Notes: generated by a model from the sequence alone, not told the origin. 64,000 bases of DNA from Ensifer sp. PDNC004 (GCF_016919405.1 NZ_CP070352.1:558001-622000), one strand, 5' to 3'. Counted from the first letter of the stretch, positions 26,099 through 36,763 are shown. Numbers and translations: made by a program.

Positions 26099-27124
26099 AT
26101 GGTCTTTGGACGAATTACCGGAATGGTGGGACTGGCCATCGTGCTCGGAGGCCTGCAGCTGGGAGCTGCGAGTGTTGCGTTTGCCGACACGACGATCTTG
26201 AACGTGTCCTATGATCCGACACGTGAACTCTACAAGGACTTCAACGCGGCGTTTGCCGAGAAGTGGAAGGCCGATACCGGCGAAACCGTAACGATCCAGA
26301 CGTCGCACGGCGGCTCGGGCAAGCAGGCCCGCTCGGTGATCGACGGGCTGCAGGCCGACGTCGTGACCTTGGCGCTCGAAGCGGATATCGACGCAATCGC
26401 CAAGGAAACGGGCAAGATCCCGGCGGACTGGAAGTCGAAGTTCGAAAACAACAGCGCCCCCTATACCTCGACGATCGTGTTCCTCGTGCGCAAGGGCAAC
26501 CCCAAGGGCATCAAGGACTGGGGCGATCTGGTCAAGCCCGATATCCAGGTGATCACGCCGAACCCGAAGACCTCGGGCGGTGCCCGCTGGAACTTCCTCG
26601 CCGCCTGGGCCTATGGCCGGGCCGCCAATGGCGGTGACGATGCCAAGGCGCTGGAATATGTGACCGATCTCTTCAAGCACGTGCCGGTGCTCGATACCGG
26701 TGCGCGCGGCGCGACGACGACTTTCGTCCAGCGTGGCCTCGGCGACGTCCTGCTCGCCTGGGAAAATGAAGCCTATCTGTCGCTCGAGGAACTCGGCCCC
26801 GACAAGTTCGAGATCGTCACGCCGTCGATCTCGATCAAGGCCGAACCGCCGGTGGCCCTCGTCAACGGCAACGTCGATGCCAAGGGCACCCGCAAGGTGG
26901 CGGAAGCCTATCTCGGCTACCTCTACAGCGATACCGGCCAGAAGATTGCCGCCAAGCACTACTACCGGCCGTTCAAGCCGGCGGCCGCCGATCCGGCTGA
27001 TATCAAGCGGTTCGGCGAGCTGAAGCTCGTCACCATTGAGGACTTTGGTGGCTGGAAGGAAGCCCAGCCGAAGTTCTTCGGCGACGGTGGCGTCTTCGAC
27101 CAACTCTACAAGCCGGGCCAATAA
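26099..27124 (+). CDS. sbp: Sulfate-binding protein
   Basis: 341 residues. The start is ATG 26099 with GGAGG 6 bases upstream; ATG 26087 would place the site after the start. A signal peptide ends near AASVAFA-DTT (about residue 29). The mature protein has the Sbp/CysP fold: LNVSYDPTRELYKDFNAAF, the sulfate-site segment TSHGGSGKQARSVIDGLQADVVTLAL, and later TPNPKTSGGARWNFLAAW and DTGARGATTTFVQRG. It is the periplasmic receptor of the CysTWA importer downstream. A stem-loop follows its stop. No riboswitch was seen upstream. Confidence 0.95.
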   Translation: MVFGRITGMVGLAIVLGGLQLGAASVAFADTTILNVSYDPTRELYKDFNAAFAEKWKADTGETVTIQTSHGGSGKQARSVIDGLQADVVTLALEADIDAIAKETGKIPADWKSKFENNSAPYTSTIVFLVRKGNPKGIKDWGDLVKPDIQVITPNPKTSGGARWNFLAAWAYGRAANGGDDAKALEYVTDLFKHVPVLDTGARGATTTFVQRGLGDVLLAWENEAYLSLEELGPDKFEIVTPSISIKAEPPVALVNGNVDAKGTRKVAEAYLGYLYSDTGQKIAAKHYYRPFKPAAADPADIKRFGELKLVTIEDFGGWKEAQPKFFGDGGVFDQLYKPGQ

Positions 27125-27136
27125 ACCCGAACAGCG

Positions 27137-27163
27137 CGCGCAGCCGGCAAGCCCGGTTGCGCG
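27137..27163 (+). terminator. Intercistronic stem-loop after sbp
   Basis: CGCGCAGCCGG (27137-27147) pairs with CCGGTTGCGCG (27153-27163), 11 bp with one G-T pair, over a 5-base loop. TCTTGCTTCG follows. It lies 12 bases after the sbp stop, so it may partly terminate or stabilise sbp mRNA. Confidence 0.6.
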
Positions 27164-27247
27164 TCTTGCTTCGCCCCGGGCAGCCCCTCCAATGCGGGCC
27201 TCGAAGCGAAGCGCGTTTCATCGTGCCGCGTAAAGACTGCAAAGGTA

Positions 27248-28114
27248 GTGCCATTGACGGATGCGACGAAGACTGCACCCTGGCGATTTCGCCAGCCGAG
27301 TGTTTTGCCTGGATTTGGATTGTCGCTCGGGATCACGCTGAGCTGGCTGGTTCTGATCGTGTTGATCCCGTTGTCGGGCCTGGTGTTTCGCGCCAGCGGC
27401 CTCGGCTGGTCCAAGTTCTTCGAGCTGGCGCTCGATCCGCGCACGCTCAATGCCTTGAAGATCTCCTTCGGCACGGCCTTTATCGCTGCCGTTATCAATC
27501 TCGTCTTCGGTGTCATCCTCGCCTGGGTGCTGGTGCGTTATCGCTTTCCCGGCAAGCGGGTGATCGACGCCATGGTCGACCTGCCTTTTGCGCTGCCGAC
27601 CGCGGTTGCCGGCATTGCGCTGACGACGCTCTATGCCCCGAACGGCTGGATCGGCCAGTTCCTGGAACCGCTTGGGCTGAAGATCGCCTTCACCCCCGCC
27701 GGCATCGTCATCGCGCTGATCTTCGTCGGCCTGCCCTTTGTCGTCAGGACCGTGCAGCCGATCATGGAAGAGATCGACAAGGAGGTGGAGGAAGCGGCAG
27801 CCACCCTTGGCGCCAGCCGCTTCCAGACGATCAGCCGGGTGCTTCTGCCGGGGTTGCTACCGGCCGGCCTCACCGGCTTTGCGCTGGCCTTTGCCCGTGG
27901 TGTCGGCGAATACGGCTCGGTGATCTTCATTGCCGGCAACCTGCCTTACGTCTCCGAGATCGCGCCCCTCCTGATCGTCATAAGGCTGGAAGAGTTCAAT
28001 TATGCGGCTGCGACTGCGATTGCCGCTGTCATGCTGGCGATCTCGTTCGCCATGCTGCTCCTCATCAACTCGATCCAGGCCTGGAGCCGGCGGAGATATG
28101 TCTATGTCGCATGA
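27248..28114 (+). CDS. cysT: Sulfate ABC transporter permease CysT
   Basis: 288 residues with a GTG start at 27248 (AAAGG upstream). Six hydrophobic helices and the CysT coupling loop [33 protein letters not shown] at about residues 175-207, then [16 protein letters not shown], a strongly conserved CysT/CysU segment. It pairs with CysW. The end overlaps the cysW start by 11 bases, indicating translational coupling. Confidence 0.93.
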   Translation: MPLTDATKTAPWRFRQPSVLPGFGLSLGITLSWLVLIVLIPLSGLVFRASGLGWSKFFELALDPRTLNALKISFGTAFIAAVINLVFGVILAWVLVRYRFPGKRVIDAMVDLPFALPTAVAGIALTTLYAPNGWIGQFLEPLGLKIAFTPAGIVIALIFVGLPFVVRTVQPIMEEIDKEVEEAAATLGASRFQTISRVLLPGLLPAGLTGFALAFARGVGEYGSVIFIAGNLPYVSEIAPLLIVIRLEEFNYAAATAIAAVMLAISFAMLLLINSIQAWSRRRYVYVA

Positions 28115-29027
28115 TCTGACCGCAGCCGGCCTCACCGCCAGTCCCGGTCTCAGTCCGGCCTCCGGTCCGAAGCCGGCGCTGCCGGAACTGGCCGCCGCCA
28201 CCTCCGAAAGCCGCTTTGCCCGGCTGACGCTGACGATCGCAGCCCTTGCCTTCGTCGCGCTGTTTCTGCTTCTGCCGCTCGCCGCCGTCTTTACCGAAGC
28301 GCTGCGCAAGGGCGTGACCGAATTCGTGCTGGCGCTCGGCGATGCCGAGACGTTTTCCGCCATCCGCCTGACGCTGATCGTTGCCGCCATCGCCGTGCCG
28401 CTCAACCTCGTCTTCGGCGTGGCCGCCGCCTGGGCGATCGCCAAGTTCGAGTTCAAGGGCAAGGCGTTCCTGACGACGCTGATCGACCTGCCGTTCTCGG
28501 TCTCGCCGGTGATCTCCGGCCTCGTCTTCGTGCTTCTGTTCGGCTCGCACAGCCTGCTTGGCCCCTGGCTGCAGAGCCACGGCATCCAGATCCTGTTTGC
28601 CGTGCCGGGCCTGGTGCTCGCCACCGTCTTCGTCACCTTCCCCTTCGTCGCCCGCGAGCTGATCCCCTTGATGCAGGAACAGGGATCGAGCGACGAGGAA
28701 GCAGCGCTTTCCTTGGGAGCATCCGGCTGGCAGACCTTCTGGCATGTGACGCTGCCCAACATCAAATGGGGGCTGCTTTACGGCGTGCTTTTGTGCAACG
28801 CCCGCGCCATGGGCGAGTTCGGCGCCGTCTCGGTGGTGTCGGGCCATATCCGCGGCGAGACCAACACCATGCCGTTGCAGGTGGAAATCCTCTATAATGA
28901 ATACAACTTCGTCGCCGCCTTCGCGGTGGCGGCGTTGCTGGCGCTGCTGGCGCTGATCACCCTGATTTTGAAGACGGCGCTGGAGATCCGCTACAGCGCC
29001 GAGATCGCCGCCAGCCGCAGACACTGA
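28104..29027 (+). CDS. cysW: Sulfate ABC transporter permease CysW
   Basis: 307 residues from ATG 28104 (GGAG 8 bases upstream; ATG 28098 is the alternative). After a variable Pro/Ala-rich N-terminal tail of about 40 residues come six helices. The CysW loop [35 protein letters not shown] is followed by [26 protein letters not shown], diagnostic of CysW. It is the second half of the sulfate/thiosulfate channel. Confidence 0.93.
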   Translation: MSHDLTAAGLTASPGLSPASGPKPALPELAAATSESRFARLTLTIAALAFVALFLLLPLAAVFTEALRKGVTEFVLALGDAETFSAIRLTLIVAAIAVPLNLVFGVAAAWAIAKFEFKGKAFLTTLIDLPFSVSPVISGLVFVLLFGSHSLLGPWLQSHGIQILFAVPGLVLATVFVTFPFVARELIPLMQEQGSSDEEAALSLGASGWQTFWHVTLPNIKWGLLYGVLLCNARAMGEFGAVSVVSGHIRGETNTMPLQVEILYNEYNFVAAFAVAALLALLALITLILKTALEIRYSAEIAASRRH

Positions 29028-29049
29028 CCAGCATTCGAAAGGTATCGCC

Positions 29050-30183
<1,134 letters not shown>

Positions 30184-30217
30184 TCGGTCCCGTTCCCCGG
30201 CCCAGTTTCGCCTGTCT

Positions 30218-30254
30218 CGTCGTGCCGGGCGCGCATGCGCGCCCGCAAACGACG
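30218..30254. terminator. Large palindrome after cysA
   Basis: A perfect 20-base palindrome CGGGCGCGCA/TGCGCGCCCG (30226-30245) is extended by outer arms CGTCGT (30218-30223) and ACGACG (30249-30254). It lies 34 bases after the cysA stop and is the likely operon terminator. It shares the GCGCATGCGC core with the palindrome at 10383. The 164-base gap holds no gene. Confidence 0.6.
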
Positions 30255-30347
30255 GGTGGAACGTCGCCGCGCGGATATCGGTTTGCCTCGGGATGCGCTA
30301 AGCAAGGACGCCGCTGCCGACAATGGCTGCGGAATCGGGAGAAGCGC

Positions 30348-31712
30348 ATGACGATCGTCGACGACCTGAAACAAGCCCTCGGCGACATCGTGCTCACCGG
30401 CACCGAAATCGGCGAACGCCATCGCAGCGACGCCAGCCTGACCGGCCGTGAGCTGCCGAAGGCCGTGATCCGCCCGACAAGCAGCGAAGAGATCGCCACG
30501 GCCCTCCGCCTCTGCAACGACAACCGCCAAACGGTCGTCGTTCAGGGCGGCCTGACCGGGCTCGCCGGCGGCGCCAATGCCGACAGTGACGCTGTGGTGA
30601 TTTCGCTCGAGCGATATGCCGGCATCGAAGAGATCGACCCCCAAGCCGGAACCATGACCGTGCGGGCCGGCACGCCGCTCGAGGTAGCTCAGCGCGCAGC
30701 CGAAGACGCCGGTTTCCTGCTGCCGATCGATCTTGGCGCCCGTGGCTCCTGCCAGATTGGCGGCAACCTCGCCACCAATGCCGGCGGCATCCGCGTGCTG
30801 CGCTATGGTGTGACGCGCGACAACGTCCTCGGTCTCGAAGCGGTGCTTGCCGACGGCACGATCATCTCGTCGCTCAACAAGATGATCAAGAACAACACCG
30901 GTTACGACCTCCGGCAATTCTTCATCGGTTCAGAGGGAACGCTCGGCGTGATCACCCGCGCGGTCCTGCGGCTGCGGCCCTTGCCCGTCGGCCGGCTGGC
31001 GGCGCTCTGTGCGCTCGACGGTTACGACAACGTCGTCGCCTTCCTCGCCCGCTGCCAACGCCGCCTGCCCGGCCTCTCGGCTTTCGAGGCGATGTGGGAA
31101 AACTACTTCCGCTTCAATGCCGAAGCAGAGAAGCTGAAGCTCTTTGAAGAAGTCCCGGCCTTCGCGGTGATCGTCGAGCAGGATCTGCTCGGTGACGCCC
31201 CCGAGCGCGACGGCTTCGAGGCCTTTCTCGGCGAAGCGCTCGAAGACGGGATTATTGCCGATGCGCTGATCGCCCAGTCGGAGAAGGAAAGCCGTTCTTT
31301 CTGGAGCGTGCGCGAAGGCCATGCGATGGACAGCCAGTTGCCTGATCTCGTCAACCTCGACGTCAGCCTGCCGATCGGCGACATCGGTCGTTTCGCCGCG
31401 GAATGCGGCGAGGCTCTATCCGCCCGGTTCCCGGCGGCCCATGTCTCCTTCTTCGGCCATGTCGCCGACAGCAACCTGCACATCGCCTTCTCGGAACCGA
31501 ACGGCGACGCGGACACCCCGCATATCGTCGACGGCGTCGTCTATGAAATCGTCCGGCGCTACAAAGGGTCAATCTCGGCCGAACATGGCATCGGCGCGCT
31601 AAAGCGCGATTTCCTCGACCATTCGCGCAGCGCCGCCGAAATCGAACTCATGCGGCGGATCAAGCAGGCGCTCGATCCGAACGGCATCCTCAATCCGGGC
31701 AAGGTGATCTGA
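30348..31712 (+). CDS. FAD-linked D-2-hydroxyacid dehydrogenase (GlcD/D2HGDH-like)
   Basis: 454 residues from ATG 30348 with GGGAGAAGCGC upstream. The PCMH-type FAD-binding domain has AVIRPTSSEEIATALRLCNDN, VVQGGLTGLAGGANAD and GSCQIGGNLATNAGGIRVLRYG; the C-terminal FAD-oxidase domain has VSFFGHVADSNLHI and the closing SAEHGIGALKRDFL, which carry the active-site and metal-binding His/Glu residues of D-2-hydroxyglutarate/D-lactate dehydrogenases. No membrane helix or iron-sulfur cluster is present. It is probably monocistronic, as its neighbours are a strong palindrome upstream and a convergent toxin-antitoxin pair. The exact 2-hydroxyacid is uncertain. Confidence 0.88.
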   Translation: MTIVDDLKQALGDIVLTGTEIGERHRSDASLTGRELPKAVIRPTSSEEIATALRLCNDNRQTVVVQGGLTGLAGGANADSDAVVISLERYAGIEEIDPQAGTMTVRAGTPLEVAQRAAEDAGFLLPIDLGARGSCQIGGNLATNAGGIRVLRYGVTRDNVLGLEAVLADGTIISSLNKMIKNNTGYDLRQFFIGSEGTLGVITRAVLRLRPLPVGRLAALCALDGYDNVVAFLARCQRRLPGLSAFEAMWENYFRFNAEAEKLKLFEEVPAFAVIVEQDLLGDAPERDGFEAFLGEALEDGIIADALIAQSEKESRSFWSVREGHAMDSQLPDLVNLDVSLPIGDIGRFAAECGEALSARFPAAHVSFFGHVADSNLHIAFSEPNGDADTPHIVDGVVYEIVRRYKGSISAEHGIGALKRDFLDHSRSAAEIELMRRIKQALDPNGILNPGKVI

Positions 31713-31765
31713 GACCACGACTTTAGAAGGACCAATCCCGGAAACAACCCTTCCAACAAGTGGGT

Positions 31766-32275
31766 TCAGAGCCAGGAGGCCGGATTTTTCGGCAGGCGCC
31801 CATCGGGATCAATCACCTTCAACTCGGCCCCCTCGCCTGCGTTCCAGCGCCAGAGCGCGACGCAGGTGCCGCCGGGTGACATGAAGGACGGATAGATCAG
31901 GCCGTCGAAGCCTCGGTCGCTCAGCGCTTGTTGCAGGCGATGCGTTTCCGGCACGAGGCCGCGATCGAGCGCATCGCGCCATTCGGATTGGTGGATATCT
32001 TCGGAGAGACCAAGGTCGGAAAGGATCTCCGGCGCCGTCAGATCCGCAAGGCGGGAAAAGCGCAGTTCAAGCTGGGCGATCAGCGCAGGGTGCTGGACGA
32101 AACCCTGATTGTATTCGGCCCAGGCGGTCGAGAGTTCGCGGGCGGCATAGATCGTCGGCGTTCCCACGGGATTCCACCGCCCACCATACCGCCCTGCTCC
32201 TTCGCCCGAAAGCGGCGCATGCGCCCAGCGCGGCACATAGGCGCGCCACAGGCGCACCGGTTCACCAATCGCCAT
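31766..32275 (-). CDS. RES-domain toxin
   Basis: 169 residues, whole protein a RES domain (PF08808). The conserved segments are LWRAYVPRWAHAPLSGEGAGRYGGRWN with active-site Arg and Tyr, then TIYAARELSTAWAE with the Glu, and a C-terminal GFDGLIYPS. RES toxins of Xre-RES modules (for example MbcT) degrade NAD+. Here the toxin is the second gene; its ATG overlaps the antitoxin stop (TGATG), the expected order with antitoxin first. Confidence 0.9.
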   Translation of the reverse strand: MAIGEPVRLWRAYVPRWAHAPLSGEGAGRYGGRWNPVGTPTIYAARELSTAWAEYNQGFVQHPALIAQLELRFSRLADLTAPEILSDLGLSEDIHQSEWRDALDRGLVPETHRLQQALSDRGFDGLIYPSFMSPGGTCVALWRWNAGEGAELKVIDPDGRLPKNPASWL

Positions 32276-32673
32276 CAGGCGTAGACACCGGAGCGCACGG
32301 CTTCGAGATAAGCGAGCACCTTGTCGACCTTGCCCTCGCCGACGAGGTCATAGGCGGTCTTGCCGGCCCAGCCTGGGATCGGCTGGTGCTTGAACCAGAT
32401 GACGGCGCGACTGTCGTCGCCCGCCATTTCGCCGGCCATGGCGAGGATACGAACAATGCCGCTCAAGGCCGCATCGACCTTGCGGGCACTCGACTTCGCC
32501 GTCAGCGTGTTGCGTGCGACACCGATCAGCTTCGCCAGTTCCGCAAGCGTGACACCGAGGCGTTCGGCGACCAGCCGAGCGGACAGGAAGGACGAGTGGT
32601 TTTCGCCGTAATGAGCGGTGGAGATATTGAGACCGACGGCAGCCATGGCATGATCCGCGCTTGTTTTGATCAT
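32275..32673 (-). CDS. Xre/MbcA/ParS-type antitoxin
   Basis: 132 residues as drawn from ATG 32673; a start at ATG 32646 (MAAVGLNIST) is also possible, since the upstream ATG overlaps the left arm of the operator and has no clear ribosome site. The first half is an Xre-like helix-turn-helix (LVAERLGVTLAELAKLIGVARNTLTAK) and the second half the DUF2384 toxin-binding domain (FKHQPIPGWAGKTAYDLVGEGKVDKVLAYLEAVRSGVYA). It neutralises the RES toxin and probably represses its own promoter. Confidence 0.9.
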   Translation of the reverse strand: MIKTSADHAMAAVGLNISTAHYGENHSSFLSARLVAERLGVTLAELAKLIGVARNTLTAKSSARKVDAALSGIVRILAMAGEMAGDDSRAVIWFKHQPIPGWAGKTAYDLVGEGKVDKVLAYLEAVRSGVYA

Positions 32674-32698
32674 CGTATCATCAAAGTAAGATCAAAAC
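32663..32698. promoter_or_regulatory. Toxin-antitoxin operator
   Basis: GTTTTGATC (32663-32671) and GATCAAAAC (32690-32698) form a perfect 9-bp inverted repeat 18 bases apart, with a further imperfect dyad between them. It overlaps the antitoxin start region and the likely promoter, as expected for an autorepressed Xre-RES operon. Confidence 0.6.
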
Positions 32699-32717
32699 AC
32701 GCCCAAATCAAGGAAGC

Positions 32718-33503
32718 CTATTGCCGCCAGGTGGGCTCGCGCTTGTCGAAGAAGGCGCCGACGCCCTCACGCGCCTCATCGGATTCCCAGCAATCGGCAA
32801 GCTGTTCGATCGTCGCGGCAATGGTCTCTTCGGTGATCGGGGCGCCAAGTGAGCGGGCCAGCCGTTTGGCCCGGCCGGTAGCTTCCGGCGCGACCGCCAG
32901 ATAGGGCTCGATTTCAGCTTCAATCGCCGCGTCCAGCGCGTCGGCGGCAACAACGGTGGTGGTGAGCCCCAAGGCGCGCGCCTCCTCCGCACCGAATAGC
33001 CGGGCGGACATGAACAGTGGCCGCGCCTTGCCCTCTCCGATGCGGGCAACGACATAGGGACTGATGGTTGCCGGGATCAGGCCGAGGCGCGTTTCGGTCA
33101 GACCAAACTTTGCGTCGGCCGAGGCAACCGCCGCATCGCAGATGCTCATCAGCCCAACGCCGCCGCCAAAGGCATTGCCATGCAGGCGGCCGATCACGGG
33201 TTTTGCGATCTCGTTCAGCGCCTTGAACATCATCGCCAGCCGAGTCGCCTCGGCAATGCGGGTCGCCCTATCTGCATCAAACTGTTCGCGCATCCAGCCA
33301 AGATCGCCGCCGGCGCAGAAGCTGCGGCCTTCACCCTCAAGGACAACGACGCGGACCGAACGGTCGGCCGAAAGCTGTTCTGCCGCCTCGGTCAGTTCGC
33401 CGATCATCCGCGACGAAAGCGCGTTGTGCTTCTGCGGCAATGCCAGCGCCAGTCGCGCGACGCCGCGCGCATCGGTTTCGATCCGGATCGTCTCGAAGGT
33501 CAT
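32718..33503 (-). CDS. liuC: Methylglutaconyl-CoA hydratase (enoyl-CoA hydratase family)
   Basis: 261 residues, crotonase fold. The oxyanion-hole segments EGEGRSFCAGGDLGWM (about residues 55-70) and HGNAFGGGVGLMSICD (about 105-120) are clear, with the catalytic acid region FGLTETRLGLIP. Context makes it the hydratase of leucine breakdown (3-methylglutaconyl-CoA to HMG-CoA): it follows HMG-CoA lyase and methylcrotonyl-CoA carboxylase genes, and its ATG overlaps the lyase stop. It is last in the operon. Confidence 0.88.
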   Translation of the reverse strand: MTFETIRIETDARGVARLALALPQKHNALSSRMIGELTEAAEQLSADRSVRVVVLEGEGRSFCAGGDLGWMREQFDADRATRIAEATRLAMMFKALNEIAKPVIGRLHGNAFGGGVGLMSICDAAVASADAKFGLTETRLGLIPATISPYVVARIGEGKARPLFMSARLFGAEEARALGLTTTVVAADALDAAIEAEIEPYLAVAPEATGRAKRLARSLGAPITEETIAATIEQLADCWESDEAREGVGAFFDKREPTWRQ

Positions 33504-34369
33504 GATCCCGTCCTCAAGGTGCGCGCGAAGGCGGCCGCCTGTTCGAGCTTTGCTACGTCCAGCCCGGTCGAAAAGCCCTTGCCCGTGACGAAGGCGTTGA
33601 CGGCGAGCGTATCGACATTGCCGGCAGCACCCGGCGCATAGGGGCAGCCGCCGAGGCCGCCCGCCGAAGCGTCGAAGACCCTGAGGCCACGGTCGAGCGC
33701 CACGGCAATGTTATCGAGCGCGCGGCCGGATGTGTCGTGAAAATGCCCGGCGAGCCTGTTGGCCGGAATGCGTTCCAGCACCGCGGCCAGCATCGCATCC
33801 ACGGCCTCTGGTGTACCGCGGCCAATGGTGTCCCCGAGGCTGATCTCGTAGCAGCCGAGCTCGTCGAGCAGACCGGCAACGCGGGCAGCACTGGCCGGTG
33901 CTATCGCACCCTCATAGGGGCATTCGACGATGCAACTGACATAGCCGCGCAGAAGAAGCCCCTTTTCCCGGCACAGTTCGGCAACCGGTCGGAAGCGCTC
34001 GATGCTTTCGGCAATCGAGCAATTGATGTTTTTTTGCGAGAACGTCTCGGAAGCCGACGCGAAGATCGCCACCTCGTCGGCGCCTGCATCAAGCGCGGCT
34101 TCAAGACCGCGCATGTTGGGCGTCAGCACCGCATAGCGGGTGCCCGGGCGCCGGCGGATTCCAGCCATCACCTCGGCAGCGTCGGCCATCTGCGGCACCC
34201 ATTTCGGGCTGACGAAGCTCGTCACCTCGATCCGCTCGTAGCCGCAGTCCGAAAGCATATCGACGAGGCGGATCTTGTCGGTCGTTGGGACCAGCGTGCT
34301 TTCGTTCTGCAGCCCGTCGCGTGGCGCCATCTCGACGATCGTCACATGCCGCGCCGCCGCTCCGCTCAT
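33500..34369 (-). CDS. liuE: Hydroxymethylglutaryl-CoA lyase
   Basis: 289 residues, DRE-TIM metallolyase. N-terminal VEMAPRDGLQNE holds the metal/catalytic Asp; RGYVSCIVECPYEG and LGDTIGRGTPE form barrel strands; HFHDTSGRALDNI provides the metal His pair; GGLGGCPYAPGAAGNVDT carries the catalytic Cys of the lyase signature. It splits HMG-CoA to acetyl-CoA and acetoacetate. It overlaps the biotin carboxylase gene upstream and the hydratase gene downstream. Confidence 0.93.
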   Translation of the reverse strand: MSGAAARHVTIVEMAPRDGLQNESTLVPTTDKIRLVDMLSDCGYERIEVTSFVSPKWVPQMADAAEVMAGIRRRPGTRYAVLTPNMRGLEAALDAGADEVAIFASASETFSQKNINCSIAESIERFRPVAELCREKGLLLRGYVSCIVECPYEGAIAPASAARVAGLLDELGCYEISLGDTIGRGTPEAVDAMLAAVLERIPANRLAGHFHDTSGRALDNIAVALDRGLRVFDASAGGLGGCPYAPGAAGNVDTLAVNAFVTGKGFSTGLDVAKLEQAAAFARTLRTGS

Positions 34370-36354
34370 TCCGCGCTCTCCGGCTGGAGCATCACCAGCA
34401 CGGCGCCGGCGGTCACCTGCTCGCCTTCGCTGACCAGCACGTTCTCGACCACGCCAGCCCGCGAGGCCGACAGCGTGAGTTCCATCTTCATCGCTTCCAT
34501 GACGGTAAGCGCCTGGCCCTTCTCGACGGCATCCCCGGGGCGAACCCGGATCAGCTTGACGATGCCGGGCATCGGCGCCGACACCGCGTCGTCGGCGACC
34601 TCGCTGGAATGGCCCGCACCAAGCGCGTCCGGCAAGCGAAGCACATAGGTCTCGCCGTTCAGGAACAGCGTGATCTGCTCGCCTTCGCGCAGGAAGCGGA
34701 ACTCCTGCTGCGCCCCGGCGATTTCCGCACGGGCGCCATCGGCCGAGCGATTGAGGATCACGACCGGCAACGCAGCCGTCCCGGTGTGAACGGCGAACTG
34801 ATCCCGGCCGCGCGCAGCCAGCGCCACGGTCGTCCGTCCGCCCAGGTGCTCGATCGCGATGTTGCGGTTGGCGTCACCCCAGATCTGCCAGTGGCCGAGC
34901 GAAGACCAGGGATCGGCCGATCCGTCCGGCTGTAAGGCGCCGGTCGAAATGATGGCTGCAAGCGCCAGGGCCGCATCGTTCGGCACCGGCGACGCCGAAA
35001 GCCGATCGACCGAACGGTCGATCAGGCCGGTATCGGGATGTCCGGCACGAAAATCCGGTTCGGCCGCGAGGCGGGCCAGAAAATCGAGATTGGTGACCGT
35101 CCCACCGATGCGGCAGGCCCTGAGCGCGTTCTCGAGCCTGGCCAGCGCCGCCGAGCGATTGGAGCCGTGCACGATCAGCTTGGCGATCAACGGATCGTAG
35201 AACGGCGTGATCCTGTCTCCCTGCCGGACACCGGCATCAACGCGGACGCCGTCCTCCGGGAAGCTCAAGGTCGTCAGTTGCCCGGTCGCCGGCAGGAAAC
35301 CGCGCGACGGATCTTCCGCATAGATGCGGGCCTCGAAGGCCCAGCCATCGATGGCGATCTCGCTCTGGCGTTTCGGCAGCGCTTCGCCGGCAGCAGCGCG
35401 CAGCTGCCACTCGACGAGGTCGATACCGGTGATCGCCTCGGTGACCGGATGCTCCACCTGCAGCCGGGTGTTCATTTCCATGAAGTAGAATTGATCCGGC
35501 CAAAGTCCGTCGGTCACGTCGGCGATGAACTCGACGGTGCCCGCGCCGACATAGCCGATCGCCTGCGCCGCGCGAACGGCCGCGTCACCCATGGCACGCC
35601 GCACTTCCGCGGTCATTCCCGGCGCCGGCGCTTCCTCGATCACCTTCTGGTGGCGGCGCTGCAGCGAGCAGTCGCGCTCGTAAAGATGCAGGATGTTGCC
35701 GTGTCGATCACCGAAGACCTGCACCTCGATATGCCGCGGCTTGGTCAGATATTTCTCGATCAGCACCGCGCCGTCGCCGAAGGCTGCTTCCGCCTCGCGA
35801 CGCGCCGCTTCCAGTGCCGCCGGAAAATCGGCGGCGCTGTCGACCCGCCGCATGCCCTTGCCGCCGCCGCCGGCGCGCGCCTTGATCAGCACGGGATAGC
35901 CGATGTTCGCCGCTTCCCCGGCAAGGAAATCCGGATCCTGCGTCTCGCCGTGATAGCCAGGAACCACGGGCACGCCGGATTGCTCCATCAGCGCCTTGGC
36001 GGCATCCTTCAGCCCCATGGCGCGAATGGCGGACGCCGACGGTCCGACGAAGGTGATGCCAGCCGCCTCGACGGCTTCGGCAAAGTCGGCGTTCTCCGAC
36101 AGGAAGCCATAGCCGGGATGAATGGCGTCGGCGCCGACGGACTGCGCCGCCGCTATGATGCGTTCAGCCACAAGGTAGCTGTCGAGCGCCGGCGCCGGAC
36201 CGATGCGGATCGCCTCATCGGCAAGCGCTACATGCAGCGCGCCGACATCGGCATCGGAGTAGACGGCGACCGTGCGGATGCCGAGGCGCTTGGCGGTGCG
36301 CATCACCCGGCAGGCGATCTCACCGCGATTGGCGATCAGGAGTTTGGAAAACAT
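34366..36354 (-). CDS. liuD: Methylcrotonyl-CoA carboxylase, biotin-containing alpha subunit
   Basis: 662 residues from ATG 36354 (AGGAG 6 bases upstream; a second ATG two codons earlier touches that site). Biotin carboxylase domain with MFSKLLIANRGEIACR, ATP-grasp loop GGGGKGMR and the EMNTRLQVEHPVTE catalytic segment (residues 1-445); a linker domain; then a biotinyl domain with the attachment Lys in VMEAMKMEL near residue 625. It is the ATP-dependent, CO2-fixing half of the carboxylase with liuB. Confidence 0.93.
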   Translation of the reverse strand: MFSKLLIANRGEIACRVMRTAKRLGIRTVAVYSDADVGALHVALADEAIRIGPAPALDSYLVAERIIAAAQSVGADAIHPGYGFLSENADFAEAVEAAGITFVGPSASAIRAMGLKDAAKALMEQSGVPVVPGYHGETQDPDFLAGEAANIGYPVLIKARAGGGGKGMRRVDSAADFPAALEAARREAEAAFGDGAVLIEKYLTKPRHIEVQVFGDRHGNILHLYERDCSLQRRHQKVIEEAPAPGMTAEVRRAMGDAAVRAAQAIGYVGAGTVEFIADVTDGLWPDQFYFMEMNTRLQVEHPVTEAITGIDLVEWQLRAAAGEALPKRQSEIAIDGWAFEARIYAEDPSRGFLPATGQLTTLSFPEDGVRVDAGVRQGDRITPFYDPLIAKLIVHGSNRSAALARLENALRACRIGGTVTNLDFLARLAAEPDFRAGHPDTGLIDRSVDRLSASPVPNDAALALAAIISTGALQPDGSADPWSSLGHWQIWGDANRNIAIEHLGGRTTVALAARGRDQFAVHTGTAALPVVILNRSADGARAEIAGAQQEFRFLREGEQITLFLNGETYVLRLPDALGAGHSSEVADDAVSAPMPGIVKLIRVRPGDAVEKGQALTVMEAMKMELTLSASRAGVVENVLVSEGEQVTAGAVLVMLQPESAE

Positions 36355-36369
36355 CGGCATCTCCTGGCC

Positions 36370-36753
36370 CTACTGCGCTGCAATCACATCGATTTCGAGC
36401 AACCAGCCGGCATCGAAGATGCCGGCGATCGCAACCGTCATCGCCGGCGCGAGCGGACCGAGATATTCGGCACGGGCCGCGCGGTTGGCCATGGCATATT
36501 GGCGGTCGGCAAGCAGCACCGTTACCTTGACGATATCGGCCTTGGTCATGCCCGCCGCGGCCAGTTGCGCGTCGATATTGGCCCAGACCTGGCGCGCCTG
36601 CGCCTCGAAACCCTCCGGCAGCGCGTCTTCAGGCGTCAGCGGCACCTGGCCGCTGATAAAGAGCAGACGTTCGAAATTCTCCAGGCGAACGGCCTGCGAA
36701 TAACCGCCGCGCGGCTGCGGTGCGTTCGGGGCATTGATGTTGTCGCGTTTCAT
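36370..36753 (-). CDS. RidA/YjgF family protein
   Basis: 127 residues from ATG 36753. RidA fold: APNAPQPRGGYSQAV, LLFISGQVPLTPED, QVWANIDAQLAAAGMTKADIVKVTVLL and a C-terminal EIDVIAAQ. The usual active Arg of RidA deaminases (near RPARA or similar in the canonical motif) is not seen in the corresponding loop, which reads GPLAPAMTVA, so classical enamine/imine deaminase activity is doubtful. It is inserted between the alpha and beta subunit genes of methylcrotonyl-CoA carboxylase, with gaps of 10-15 bases, so it is part of the operon. Confidence 0.85.
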   Translation of the reverse strand: MKRDNINAPNAPQPRGGYSQAVRLENFERLLFISGQVPLTPEDALPEGFEAQARQVWANIDAQLAAAGMTKADIVKVTVLLADRQYAMANRAARAEYLGPLAPAMTVAIAGIFDAGWLLEIDVIAAQ

Positions 36754-36763
36754 GGCGGTGTTC

